From Myxococcales bacterium 68-20 (GTDB taxonomy: Bacteria > Myxococcota_A > Polyangia > Polyangiales > Polyangiaceae), in NCBI GenBank assembly GCA_001899635.1, contig MKVQ01000033.1, positions 100,356-164,355 on the forward strand: a stretch of DNA of 64,000 nucleotides, read 5' to 3'. Both the position numbers and the translations under genes were made by a program. Below the pieces are notes generated by a model, which searched no databases, was not told the origin of the DNA, and saw only the letters and a program-made list of their open reading frames with translations. This document shows positions 25,579-33,918 of the stretch, in pieces; positions within the stretch are counted from its first letter, which is position 1, and every line of letters starts with the position of its first letter.

Positions 25579-26136
25579 ATGCGTCCCGTAGGTAGCTTGC
25601 TCGCCTCGCTCGTCGTCGCTGCGCTGACCCTCTCGACCTCGACGGCGCGCGCCGAGGACGATTGCCCGCCGGGCTCCGTCCACAAGACCGAGGATGGCTT
25701 CACGTGGTGCGAGCCGACGGTCTGCGCGAACGACGGGCAGTGCAAGCCGAACGAGGTCTGCCGCCCGATCGGCCTGTGCATGCAGGTCGGCAGCCTCGCC
25801 GGCGCGGCGACCGAAGACGCCGGCAAGCGCCTCGTCGTCACGCAGCGCTGCGTCGCCGGGGCCGTCGCGGGCGATCCGAGCTACTGCCCGCAGAAGCAGA
25901 CGTGCAGCGAGCTCAATCGCTGCGTGACGAAGGCCGCCGCCGAGAAGATGGGCCTCCTCGACCGCCCGAGCGCACCGCCCGCGTCGTCCGCCACCGGCGC
26001 GAGCAGCGAAGCCAAGAAGTCGTCGTGCGGCTGCGACGTCGTCGGCGCGCGGTCAGGTAGCACGGGAGCGATCGCCTTCGGGCTCGCGGTCTCGCTCCTC
26101 GCGATCCGAACGCGAAGCCGCGGCTCACGCCGCTGA
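25579..26136 (+). CDS. exported Cys-rich protein with MYXO-CTERM-like tail
   Basis: The 185-residue protein has a signal peptide ending near TARAE and a Cys-rich body (DDCPPGSV, CANDGQCKPNEVC, CPQKQTCSELNRC) resembling small disulfide-rich repeats. The tail has CGC, a hydrophobic helix (about 160-176) and a basic end (RTRSRGSRR). That Cys/helix/Arg tripartite end is the layout of the MYXO-CTERM surface-sorting signal, processed in myxobacteria by a rhombosortase-type system. The protein is therefore expected at the cell surface. Confidence 0.84.
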   Translation: MRPVGSLLASLVVAALTLSTSTARAEDDCPPGSVHKTEDGFTWCEPTVCANDGQCKPNEVCRPIGLCMQVGSLAGAATEDAGKRLVVTQRCVAGAVAGDPSYCPQKQTCSELNRCVTKAAAEKMGLLDRPSAPPASSATGASSEAKKSSCGCDVVGARSGSTGAIAFGLAVSLLAIRTRSRGSRR

Positions 26137-26332
26137 CGCGGACGCGATCACGAGACGACCTCGGGTCGGCGCGGCGCGCGGAGACGGCGGGCGGCGGATC
26201 TCTCACGATCCACCGACGCGCGCGATCGATGGTGATCATCCCGCGCGGCCTCGATCGCCCCCTGGATTTCCGGCGAATCACCAGGTGGACAATCCGCCTA
26301 CATTGGCTCGTCCGATGCATGGCTCGCCACCG

Positions 26333-27466
26333 ATGACTCGTCTCGTATCGTTCCTGCTGGCCGCCATCGCCGGCATCGTCGCCAGCGGTTGCACCGCCGA
26401 GACGGCGCAGCCCGAAGAGACCAGCGACGACGAGATCACCGTGGACACGAGCACCCCCGAGGCGCGTCGCCAGTACGACGCGAACGTCGGCTTCGCCAGG
26501 AGCTACGTCGCGCGTTGCCTCGCATCGCCGGTACCGTCGAACCGCCCGCGCGTCCTCGTGACGGGCTTCGGCCGCTTCATGTCGATCGCGAACAACGCGA
26601 CCGGCCGCATCGTGAGCACGCTGGTGCCCGAGGCTCGATACCCCGAGACGCGCGCGCCGGCTCCGGGCGAGACCGATCCGCCCGAGCCTCAGCTCGCGGT
26701 CGTCTCGTCGACGATCGAGCTTCCGGGCGTCGGCACCGCCGACGTCTGCGCGATGATCCTTCCCGTGTACTGGGACCTCGCGGCAGTCCTCATCGCGAAG
26801 GAGGCCGAGGCGTTCAAACCGACGTTCGTGATGATGAACGGCGTGGCCGGCGAGCGGCAATCGCTGTGGATCGAGCTCGGCGCGACGAACCGCGCCTCAC
26901 GCAGCTTCGACGGCTCCAATCAGCTCCGCCCCGCGGTGACGCCCGGCGAGGCCTACGTGAAGATCGTCGAGCACGCTCCGGAGAGCGAGGACACGCAGGG
27001 CAACCTGCTCTCGTGGCGCACGGTCGAGACAGCCGCGCGCGATGCCGTGGAGCGGCACGCCGGCGAGATCGACGACGCCACGAGCTTCGGCGACATCGTC
27101 CGAGGAGCAAGCCTCGCGGGCTTCCCACGCCCGTCGAACACGTATCTCTGCAACAACGTCACGTACGTCACCGGCTGGCTCATGAGCCATCCCGGTCGCG
27201 AGGTCCGCCTCCTGCGCGCGAGCCACAAGGTCTTCGGGGAAGCGAACGATGTCCGGGTGAAGATCCGCTCGAACCTCAGCGCGATTCCGCGCGTCTTCGT
27301 TCACTGGCCGAGCGACCTCGCAGACAAACATCACGCGGCCGCCGCGGACGTGATGAAGTCGATCATCGCAGCCCAGCTCATCGCATCCCGTGAAGGCGAC
27401 GCGCCGACCTTGGGCGACAACGCGCTCGCCCATCCCGGCCTGCAGGGCGGCGGCCTCTTCTTCTGA
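26333..27466 (+). CDS. pyroglutamyl-peptidase-like (C15) lipoprotein
   Basis: The 377-residue product starts with a signal peptide and lipobox ASGC (Cys20). The catalytic part resembles pyroglutamyl peptidase I: RVLVTGFGRF at 73-82, LPVYWD at 143-148, GVAGERQSLWIELGATN at 170-186 with candidate Glu181, NTYLCNN with candidate nucleophile Cys273, and FVHWPSD with candidate His324. Classical enzymes are soluble and about 215 residues, so this is an enlarged, envelope-anchored relative with insertions around 100-120 and 200-260. ATG 26315 is an alternative start. Removal of N-terminal pyroglutamate outside the cytoplasm is inferred. Confidence 0.8.
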   Translation: MTRLVSFLLAAIAGIVASGCTAETAQPEETSDDEITVDTSTPEARRQYDANVGFARSYVARCLASPVPSNRPRVLVTGFGRFMSIANNATGRIVSTLVPEARYPETRAPAPGETDPPEPQLAVVSSTIELPGVGTADVCAMILPVYWDLAAVLIAKEAEAFKPTFVMMNGVAGERQSLWIELGATNRASRSFDGSNQLRPAVTPGEAYVKIVEHAPESEDTQGNLLSWRTVETAARDAVERHAGEIDDATSFGDIVRGASLAGFPRPSNTYLCNNVTYVTGWLMSHPGREVRLLRASHKVFGEANDVRVKIRSNLSAIPRVFVHWPSDLADKHHAAAADVMKSIIAAQLIASREGDAPTLGDNALAHPGLQGGGLFF

Positions 27467-27539
27467 GGCGAAGCGCTCCGCGTGAGCGCGGCGCCCTCAC
27501 GCTGCCCCCCTGGCGCACGCCGCTCGCGAGCGAAGTCGC

Positions 27540-27950
27540 TCAGCCGGCGCGGATGAGGAGGACGGCGTGGACCGCCACCATCAGCGCGATCAACACGGCC
27601 GTGGTCGTGTGCATCCTCCGCTTGTGCGCGCGGTCCTTCAGCTTCGGCTCGCGCAGCTGGAGGCCGAGGCCGGCGTGCGCAACGAGGAGGAAGAAGGCCG
27701 CTCCCGCGGGGAGGAGCGCGAAGAGGCCCCCGGCGATCGCCGCGGGTGATCCGAGCACCGGCAAGACCGCCATCGTGTGGACGAACGCGAGCGCCGCCGT
27801 TGCGAGGCCCACGAGCACGTGCAGTCGGATCGGCGAAGACCCGGGCGCCGCGCGCTTCCCGGCGCGAATGCGCTGGACGATCGGCACGAGCGCTGCGAGC
27901 GCGATCGCCGCCGTCGCGATCCATCCACTCCAGACCGCGATCGCCTCCAT
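27540..27950 (-). CDS. four-helix membrane protein with conserved His (cytochrome b-like)
   Basis: The 136-residue protein has four predicted membrane helices (about 7-27, 44-64, 72-96 and 113-132). His residues lie at 44, 58, 92, 109, 114 and 128, several of them inside helices at positions suitable for b-type heme ligation. It resembles small cytochrome b561 or ferric-reductase-like proteins in size and layout, but no family was recognised with certainty. It lies downstream of the FmdE-like lipoprotein and the HemQ-family gene on the same strand, 135 bp after the former, which supports a heme or redox connection. Confidence 0.72.
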   Translation of the reverse strand: MEAIAVWSGWIATAAIALAALVPIVQRIRAGKRAAPGSSPIRLHVLVGLATAALAFVHTMAVLPVLGSPAAIAGGLFALLPAGAAFFLLVAHAGLGLQLREPKLKDRAHKRRMHTTTAVLIALMVAVHAVLLIRAG

Positions 27951-28085
27951 ATCAGGCGGCGCCCTTCCCGGCGTCGCTCGTCCCGACGACGACTCGCGCG
28001 GCCACGGCGCGAACGACGACGCCACTCGTCGGGACGGCGGACGAACGGGCGATGAGCGTCTCGGGGCGGATCGACACGCGGGGGC

Positions 28086-28712
28086 TCACTTCACCGGGAT
28101 CTCTTCGAACACCTGCTCCGCCGGCAGCTCGAGCACCTCGCGACCGAGCTCGCGCGCCTTCTCGCGCGGGGTGTCGTTGAAGCGTTCGCGAAACGATGCC
28201 GTCGGCCGGAGCGCGATGCTCTTGCCGCTCTTCTTGTCGCGATAGATCGTGAGGACGTTGTCCGCGGTCGTCTCGACGAGCGAGAGGTTCAGCTTGCCGA
28301 GGCTCGCGCCCGAGTGCGCCGCGGCACCGTCGGCGATGCAGGAGTAGCGGACCTCCTTCGGCGTCCAGTGCACGATCTGCAGATCGAAGCTCCCGCGCTC
28401 GAGCCCGAGCTTCCCGAGCGCATGCTCGCTCATCCGGTAGCCAAGGACCGCCCACGGTCCGGCCGCGCCATGGATCGCGGCGACCGCGTCGAGCTTCTGC
28501 TCGATCGAATCGCCTGCGGGCGCCGAAGCCTCCGAGTGCGGAGGCCGATGCCCGTGCCCGTGATGCTGGTGCGGAGACGAGTCGGCCGCCTGGACCGTGG
28601 ACGTGGACGGAGGCGCAGCGGCCGTGCTCGAGCCGCCGCACGCGACGACGGCAGCCGCCGCGAGCGGCAGCGCCAAGAGCCGCACGAGCGCTTCGATCCG
28701 GCCGAGCCTCAT
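28086..28712 (-). CDS. FmdE-domain lipoprotein with His-rich linker
   Basis: The 208-residue protein has a signal peptide with lipobox VVAC (Cys25), a His-rich stretch (about 48-59) likely to bind metal, and a C-terminal domain resembling subunit E of formylmethanofuran dehydrogenase (FmdE). Segments are AAIHGAAGPWAVLGYRMSEH (79-98), VRYSCIADGA with Cys125 and SGASLGKLNL (134-143). In FmdE proteins the HG region and Cys bind metal. A complete methanofuran pathway is not visible here, so the domain probably has another role. The start overlaps the HemQ-like gene's stop by 4 bp. Confidence 0.78.
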   Translation of the reverse strand: MRLGRIEALVRLLALPLAAAAVVACGGSSTAAAPPSTSTVQAADSSPHQHHGHGHRPPHSEASAPAGDSIEQKLDAVAAIHGAAGPWAVLGYRMSEHALGKLGLERGSFDLQIVHWTPKEVRYSCIADGAAAHSGASLGKLNLSLVETTADNVLTIYRDKKSGKSIALRPTASFRERFNDTPREKARELGREVLELPAEQVFEEIPVK

Positions 28713-29479
28713 TCGCCGCTGCTCGTACCGAGCACGTAGCCGACGAAGAACGGTCCCATCTTCTCGATGAACTCGCTCGTCTGGCGCGTCTTCCGCATCG
28801 CCTGCACGAGATGAGAGAGCGGGTGGAGCTCACGACCGACGAGGCCGATGACGAACTCGTTGTCGCCGGCGTCGATGCCGTGACAGGCGAGGCGGACATC
28901 GTGCGCCAGCTCCTGCTGCCCGTAGGCGATGCCGAGCGCCGCGTGCTCGCGGAGGATGTGGCTCTGATCGATCGGCTCGAGCTTCGAGAACGATCCCTTC
29001 CGGCGGAGCGGATACCAGACGTGCCAGGGGTAGGCCTCGTTGGTCACGTTCTCGATCGGCCGACGGAGGAGCGTCCACTCGAGCTCGGGCTCGTGCCCCG
29101 TCGCGTAGGTGCGCCCGAGCATCCCGAAGTCTTCACGCAGCTCGACGCTCGAGAGGAGCGGCTCGGCGAAGAGCGGGCGCACGTCGCGGACGAAGCGCGC
29201 CGGGTCCTCGCTCCACGAGAGCAGCGCGAGGCTGCGCGGATCCATCGCATCGGCATAGACGACGCCGGGGATCTTCCGCTCTCGAAGCGTCTTCAGCAGC
29301 TCGGCGCCGACCGCATCGGGGGCGCCCTGCGGCCCCGCACCCGCCGGCGTGCGGAACACGAGGAGCTGCATGAACAGACGACGGTTGGTCGCCTGCTTCA
29401 CGCCCTCCTTCTTGCCGCCGTACTCGTTGACGTCGATCGTCGGGAGGCCCTTGGCCTCGGTAGCGTTCGCCTCGGACAT
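28709..29479 (-). CDS. chlorite dismutase/HemQ-family heme protein
   Basis: The 256-residue protein matches the chlorite dismutase superfamily. WYPLRRKGSF (155-164) contains the Tyr156 aligned with the catalytic Tyr of coproheme decarboxylase (HemQ). LACHGIDAGDNEFVIGL (198-214) contains the proximal heme ligand candidate His200, and MGPFFVGYVLG closes the fold. In Gram-positive bacteria HemQ converts coproheme to heme b, and other members detoxify chlorite. Being soluble and encoded upstream of an FmdE-like lipoprotein and a His-rich membrane protein, it may supply or use heme at the envelope. It starts the trio. Confidence 0.88.
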   Translation of the reverse strand: MSEANATEAKGLPTIDVNEYGGKKEGVKQATNRRLFMQLLVFRTPAGAGPQGAPDAVGAELLKTLRERKIPGVVYADAMDPRSLALLSWSEDPARFVRDVRPLFAEPLLSSVELREDFGMLGRTYATGHEPELEWTLLRRPIENVTNEAYPWHVWYPLRRKGSFSKLEPIDQSHILREHAALGIAYGQQELAHDVRLACHGIDAGDNEFVIGLVGRELHPLSHLVQAMRKTRQTSEFIEKMGPFFVGYVLGTSSGE

Positions 29480-29839
29480 GGCCCAACTCGTAGCACGGCG
29501 GCTCCGCCGTCGCGACGCGCTCGTCCGCGATGAAGCGCCAGACGCGCGTGGCCGTCACACGCGCCTCCGCCAGCGCTCGAGCTCGACGCCCCGCCAGCGC
29601 GATCGCCCACGCCGCGCCGGAGTCGCCGCTTCGCGAGCACGCTCACGGGTGCCGGTCGTGCCGGCCCCCCAAAAGAGACGTCCCTGCAGCGTCGCCACGC
29701 GAAACCTGCAGCGAGGGGGCGACGTCCGAATCCCCTTGGGGACGCCACCGTTGGCCTTCCATCGCTGCCCGCGGCGGTCGTTCAGAATGATCCGCGCTGG
29801 GCTCTTTGGCGGAGGCGCTCGGACGCGAGCGGGGGTCCG
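29480..29839. other. non-coding stretch between HemQ-like gene and histidine kinase
   Basis: About 360 bp with no credible gene; open frames here lack the expected codon bias. It holds short inverted repeats, for example TCCCC-TT-GGGGA at 29731-29742 inside a larger imperfect stem (GGCG and CGCC flanks). These may terminate the kinase transcript. It should contain the promoter of the HemQ-like operon near 29480-29560. Confidence 0.5.
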
Positions 29840-29914
29840 TCAATGTTGGCGGCAAGCCTCGGCGAGTGGCAACGCGAAGGCAAACGTCGCCCCCTGACCG
29901 GGCGGACTCTCGAC

Positions 29915-31024
29915 TCAGACCCTGCCGCCATGCTCTTCGATGATCCCTTTGACGATCGCGAGCCCGAGCCCAAGCCCGTGCTTTGCATCCTTCTCGTCGG
30001 ACTGCCAGTACCGATCGAACACGTACGGGATGTGCTCCGGCCGGATCCCCTGGCCCTCGTCGCGCACGTACAATACGGCGTCATGCTCGGTGGTGTAGCC
30101 GCCGACCTCGATCCCGCGCCCCTCCGGCACGAACTTGAGCGCGTTGCCGAGCAGGTTGGAGATCACCCGTGCGATCTGCGAGCGATCGCATCGAACACGG
30201 ATGCCCGCGAGTGAATCGAGACACGAGCGGAGCTCGACGCCTCGCTCGGCGGCGAGCAGAGCGAAACCGTCGGTCGTGTCGCCGACGACATCGGTCAAGA
30301 TCTCCTCGCGCGGCTCGACGACGAGACGGCCTACCTCCATGCGAGCGAAGTCGAGCAAGTCGCCGATGATCTGCTCCATCGCGTTCGCTGCTCGGTGGAT
30401 CCTGGTCGCAAGGCGACGCGTCGTGGCCACGTCGGAGTCATCATCGACATTCGCCAATTGCGATGCGGCGAGCGCGACGACACCGAGCGGGGTTCGAAGA
30501 TCGTGCGAGACGACGGCGAGAACTTCGTCGCGTGCACGCACGGCTCGGCGAGCTTCTTCGAGCAACTTCTCGCGCTCGTGTTCCCTCGCCTTCGCTTCCG
30601 TGATGTCCACCACAGCCACGATGCTGCCGATGACATTGCCTTTGCGGTCGAAGAGCGGCGACGCAGTGTCGATTACGTTGCGCTTGCCCCCGTCACCGCG
30701 CTCGAACACGAGCTCCTGACGTACGGTCTCGCCCCGGAGCGCCCGGGTTCCTCCGAAGTCTTCATCTCGAAGGCGCCGACCATCGGGAAACCACGCCGGG
30801 TGGTCCTCCGAATGGCCGGCCAGGGGACCACCCAGGACGAAGGGGCGACTCCACATCTCCCGCCACTGCTTGCTCACGAGCTTGATGCGGCCTTCGGGTG
30901 CATTGTCGAGAAAGAGGAGAGCCAAAGGGACCTGCTCTATGATCGCCAGCAGCGTATCTCGTTGGAGCTCGAGCTCGGCGGTCAGCCGTTCAAACTCCCC
31001 CTCGGCAGGGGTTCGGACCCGCAT
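29915..31024 (-). CDS. PAS sensor histidine kinase, ended by in-frame TGA
   Basis: The 369-residue product has a PAS-like sensory domain (about 20-142, ending GSIVAVVDITE), a dimerisation helix with VVSHDLRTPLG (phospho-acceptor His174), an N-box ISNLLGNALKF (288-298), G1 DEGQGI (322-327) and G2 GLGLGLAIVKG (350-360). It stops at TGA 29915-29917 just after EEHGGRV, where this family has Trp. The same frame continues with VESPPGQGATFAFALPLAEA and a natural TGA at 29840. The kinase therefore lacks its last 25 residues unless the stop is read through or is an error. AGAGG precedes the ATG at 31024. No membrane segment is seen. Confidence 0.88.
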   Translation of the reverse strand: MRVRTPAEGEFERLTAELELQRDTLLAIIEQVPLALLFLDNAPEGRIKLVSKQWREMWSRPFVLGGPLAGHSEDHPAWFPDGRRLRDEDFGGTRALRGETVRQELVFERGDGGKRNVIDTASPLFDRKGNVIGSIVAVVDITEAKAREHEREKLLEEARRAVRARDEVLAVVSHDLRTPLGVVALAASQLANVDDDSDVATTRRLATRIHRAANAMEQIIGDLLDFARMEVGRLVVEPREEILTDVVGDTTDGFALLAAERGVELRSCLDSLAGIRVRCDRSQIARVISNLLGNALKFVPEGRGIEVGGYTTEHDAVLYVRDEGQGIRPEHIPYVFDRYWQSDEKDAKHGLGLGLAIVKGIIEEHGGRV

Positions 31025-31824
31025 GGATTCCTCTCCCCCGGCCGCATTCACGTCTACCGCCTCGCGGCAAGGCTCGAGGCCCCGCTCGGGTTCGCCGAGC
31101 AGGTCCTCCGATCTCCAACTCGACGGAGAATGGGTCGCGTTCTGCTCCGGCATCACTGCCCGACTTGGTCGTGTCACGTTGACCTCTGGTCGTGATCCAG
31201 CCTGGATGTTGGCTGTCGTCCTCCAGTGCTGCAAGCGCGTCCGGGCTATATCCGACTACTGCTCCGCCAGACCGGCAGAGGCATCTCTGGATTCAATACG
31301 AGAGCACGAAGAGGAGCTCATCGAGCGGTTCGGATTGAGATGGCCTAAGAGGTGCGTCGCTTCGTCGAGGCTCGACGTCTGGACGCGCGGGTAGCGACCA
31401 AGCGGGATCGGTGCCGCCACCATGCTCTTCGAAGCGTAGCCCTCGTTTCGCTCATCGCGTAGCTCGCAAGGTGCCGCGCCCGCCCCCTACGACACGTCTT
31501 CCGCTCGCGCACAGGCGATGGCGGCTTAGGCGGACGGCTGCATCTTCGGATCGTTCTACGGTCGATGGAGCCTCGATCGATCTCGCGATCCCTTCCACGA
31601 GCAGGTCACCTGTTCTGGGTAGGCAGCGCCACGTGAGCTGATGGGCGCGTGACCACGTTCGAGCACGAACGATGATGGAGGCCCACGCAGCGCAGCTCGT
31701 GGCAACACCGCGGCCTGCCCGCTCGCGCGCATCTTCTGAGAGGTGCGTGAGCACCGGCGCGCGGCGTTTACGTAAATCCTTGCGCGCTGGCTATGGCGTG
31801 CGAGCGTTCCTAAGCTCGTGCCCC
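31025..31824. other. 800-bp stretch without a supported gene
   Basis: The kinase frame stays open to about 31234, but the strong Shine-Dalgarno at 31024 argues against a longer protein. The rest has lower GC than the surroundings, mixed short frames on both strands and no conserved-looking product. A segment at about 31200-31400 encodes an acidic helix-like fragment (EEELIERFGLRWPKR) that could be the remnant of a lost gene. It must contain promoters for the two divergent flanking genes. Confidence 0.45.
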
Positions 31825-32946
31825 ATGTTCCTTCGCGATTGGAGTTTGGTCGTGGCCATCGGCTGCGTCGTCGCTCCGGCCTGCACCTCGAGCTCGTCTG
31901 GCTCGTCTGGCTCGTCTGGCTCGTCGGGCTCGTCGGGCTCGTCGGGCTCGAGCGGCGTCGCCGGCGACGGCACCCCAATGCCCGACGGCACGCTGCTCTA
32001 CCTTCGCCACGAGTCGAAGGACCACGACCTCATCGTCGCGCGCGATCTCGCGAGCGGCGAGGAGCGCGTCGTCACCGATCTCACCGGCGACGGCAGCTCG
32101 GGCTGGGAGATCCGGGGGTACGCGCTCTCGCCCGATCGCCGCCGGATCGCGATCGCTTCGCTCTACGGCCCGACGAAGGAGGACACCGCGACCGGCCTCG
32201 CGACGCGGGCGATCTGGACGCTCGCCACTGACGGCACGGACTTCCGCCGCCTCACGCCGACGTTCCCCAAGGACGATCAGGGGCGGAAGGGTTTCACCTA
32301 CGATGTCTCGGACCCGATGTGGACCGCGGACGGCTCTCGGGTCCTCTATGACTTTGGCAGCTTCTGGTACGAGGGGACGACCCTCGCGGGAGGCTCGGTC
32401 CCGTGGATCGTTTCGGCCGCCGGCGACGCGGCGCCGGAGAGCTTCCCCACGCAGTTCGGCTGCTCCGTCATTCATCCGGCTCGCAACCCAGCGACGGGCG
32501 AATACCTCCTCATCCACAGCGTGTGCGTGCCCGGGCAAGGGGACGGCGACGGTCTCTACCTCTACCCCGCGGACGGCGGCACGCGCCCGAAGAAGCTCCT
32601 CGCCTCAGCGCACGTCAACGGCAGCGTCGACGTGTTCCTCGAGAAGGCGAGCTGGCTCTCGGACGGGAGCGGCTTTCTCTTCATCGGAGGGACCTCGGAC
32701 ACCGACTGGAACCCGAGCCTCCTCGCGTACGACATGAAGGCCGGCACGGTGTCGGCGATTGTCGTCCCGCCGCAGGACTCGACGATCTACAGCGTCGCGA
32801 TCTCGCCTGATGCGTCGAAGATCGTCTACTGCCTCCGCAACGACAACGACTCGACGGTGGACCTCCATCTCATCGATGTCAGCGCAGCGTCGCCGACCGA
32901 CACCGCGATCACGACGGACGGCAAGAGCTGCTACCCGTCGTTCTGA
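31825..32946 (+). CDS. WD40/TolB-like propeller lipoprotein with Ser-Gly linker
   Basis: The 373-residue protein has a signal peptide with lipobox VAPAC, then a Ser/Ser/Gly linker encoded by six 9-bp repeats. The rest is a propeller with PD40-type strands: GTLLYLRHESKDHDLIVARD, YALSPDRRRIAIASLYG, WTADGSRVLYDFG, SDGSGFLFIGGTSD and VAISPDASKIVYCL. TolB-like propellers bind proteins or sugars at the envelope. The ATG at 31825 is favoured because the upstream frame lacks signal-peptide features. Confidence 0.86.
   Translation: MFLRDWSLVVAIGCVVAPACTSSSSGSSGSSGSSGSSGSSGSSGVAGDGTPMPDGTLLYLRHESKDHDLIVARDLASGEERVVTDLTGDGSSGWEIRGYALSPDRRRIAIASLYGPTKEDTATGLATRAIWTLATDGTDFRRLTPTFPKDDQGRKGFTYDVSDPMWTADGSRVLYDFGSFWYEGTTLAGGSVPWIVSAAGDAAPESFPTQFGCSVIHPARNPATGEYLLIHSVCVPGQGDGDGLYLYPADGGTRPKKLLASAHVNGSVDVFLEKASWLSDGSGFLFIGGTSDTDWNPSLLAYDMKAGTVSAIVVPPQDSTIYSVAISPDASKIVYCLRNDNDSTVDLHLIDVSAASPTDTAITTDGKSCYPSF
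31893..31946. repeat. six-copy 9-bp tandem repeat
   Basis: Three copies of CTCGTCTGG are followed by three of CTCGTCGGG, inside the linker of the 31825 lipoprotein. The unit is a multiple of three, so copy changes alter linker length without shifting the frame. Confidence 0.85.
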
Positions 32947-33219
32947 TGCGCTCCTCACCCGCGCGCTCCTTGTGGAGCAAGCGTCGCCTTCTCACTTCTC
33001 GTGGCTGCGCACGCCGCTCGACTGAGATGCGCACCCCGCCGACGTTCGTCGATCGTTCGGGAGCGTGCTGCGCTGCGTGTCCGCTGTAGCGGTGCTCACT
33101 TGCATTGACCTCCGATCCACGCCCGCCCGTTGAACGACCGGGCGTGCATCTCCGGTCAAAGCGAGTTCGTGTGAGCCGACCGCTTCGAACTTTCAGGATC
33201 GGCGCAACTGAGTTGCGCC

Positions 33220-33798
33220 TCAATCGTCCAATCCGAGGCCCTCGAGGATCCTCGGGATGTTCTTCTCTACCCGCGCGGCCCGCGTCTTCGACAGCTTGGG
33301 TTGCGAGAAATGAAAGATGTACGCTCGCTGCCTGCCCGGCGTCAGCGCCGCGAAGGCCGTCTTCAACTTGGCATTCTTGGCGAGCTTGGACGCGAGCTCC
33401 TCGGGTAGCTCGAAGTCCTCGGTCTTCTTGAACGGCACCTTCAGCCCGGCGCGCTCGATCGCGATCGCCTTCCGCACGTACGCCTTCAACGTCTTCTCGA
33501 GCTTGGTCACGTCGTTGACGCTCGTGAACCGGATCTGCCGGGCCGCCTGCACGTTCTTGGTCTGCTGAATCAGAACGCCTTTGGGATCCTCGAGCAGCGC
33601 GCCCTTGTGAAACAGGATGGCGCAATACTCTTTGAAGCCGTGGATGAGCGCGACGTTCTTGCCGTCGAGCACATAGCAAGGCTGGCCCCACTTCAGCTCC
33701 TCGGTCAGCCCGCTGCCGAGAAGGATCTCGCGGAGCTTCTCGAGCTCCGCGCGCCACTTGTCTTCCCGCTTCAGGAACGCATCCACTTTGGGGTTCAT
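33220..33798 (-). CDS. YdeI/OmdA-family protein (DUF1801-type)
   Basis: The 192-residue protein matches the YdeI family: MNPKVDAFLKREDKWRAEL, LTEELKWGQPCYVLDGKNV, FKEYCAILFHKGALLEDPKG, then PEELASKLAKNAKLKTAFAA and PGRQRAYIFHFSQPKLSKTR. The first half is the DUF1801-like fold and the second the bacteriocin-protection-like C-terminal tail. In other bacteria such proteins are tied to resistance to cationic peptides, but the biochemical role is unknown. The gene stands alone, with about 270 bp of non-coding sequence on its left. Confidence 0.9.
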   Translation of the reverse strand: MNPKVDAFLKREDKWRAELEKLREILLGSGLTEELKWGQPCYVLDGKNVALIHGFKEYCAILFHKGALLEDPKGVLIQQTKNVQAARQIRFTSVNDVTKLEKTLKAYVRKAIAIERAGLKVPFKKTEDFELPEELASKLAKNAKLKTAFAALTPGRQRAYIFHFSQPKLSKTRAARVEKNIPRILEGLGLDD

Positions 33799-33918
33799 CG
33801 GTGACCTCCTGCCTTGTATCGCAGCAGCGGGCGCCGATGCGAGCGCTGCGTTTGATCCTGAGCGTCTCGACCAACGGCCATCAAAGCGATGACGTCCGTA
33901 AACGTCGATCGCGCGGCG

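Noticed and set aside
29530..29790. 86-residue plus-strand frame between the HemQ-like and kinase genes
   Set aside because: Arg/Ser/Ala-rich composition without codon bias or start signal; judged non-coding.
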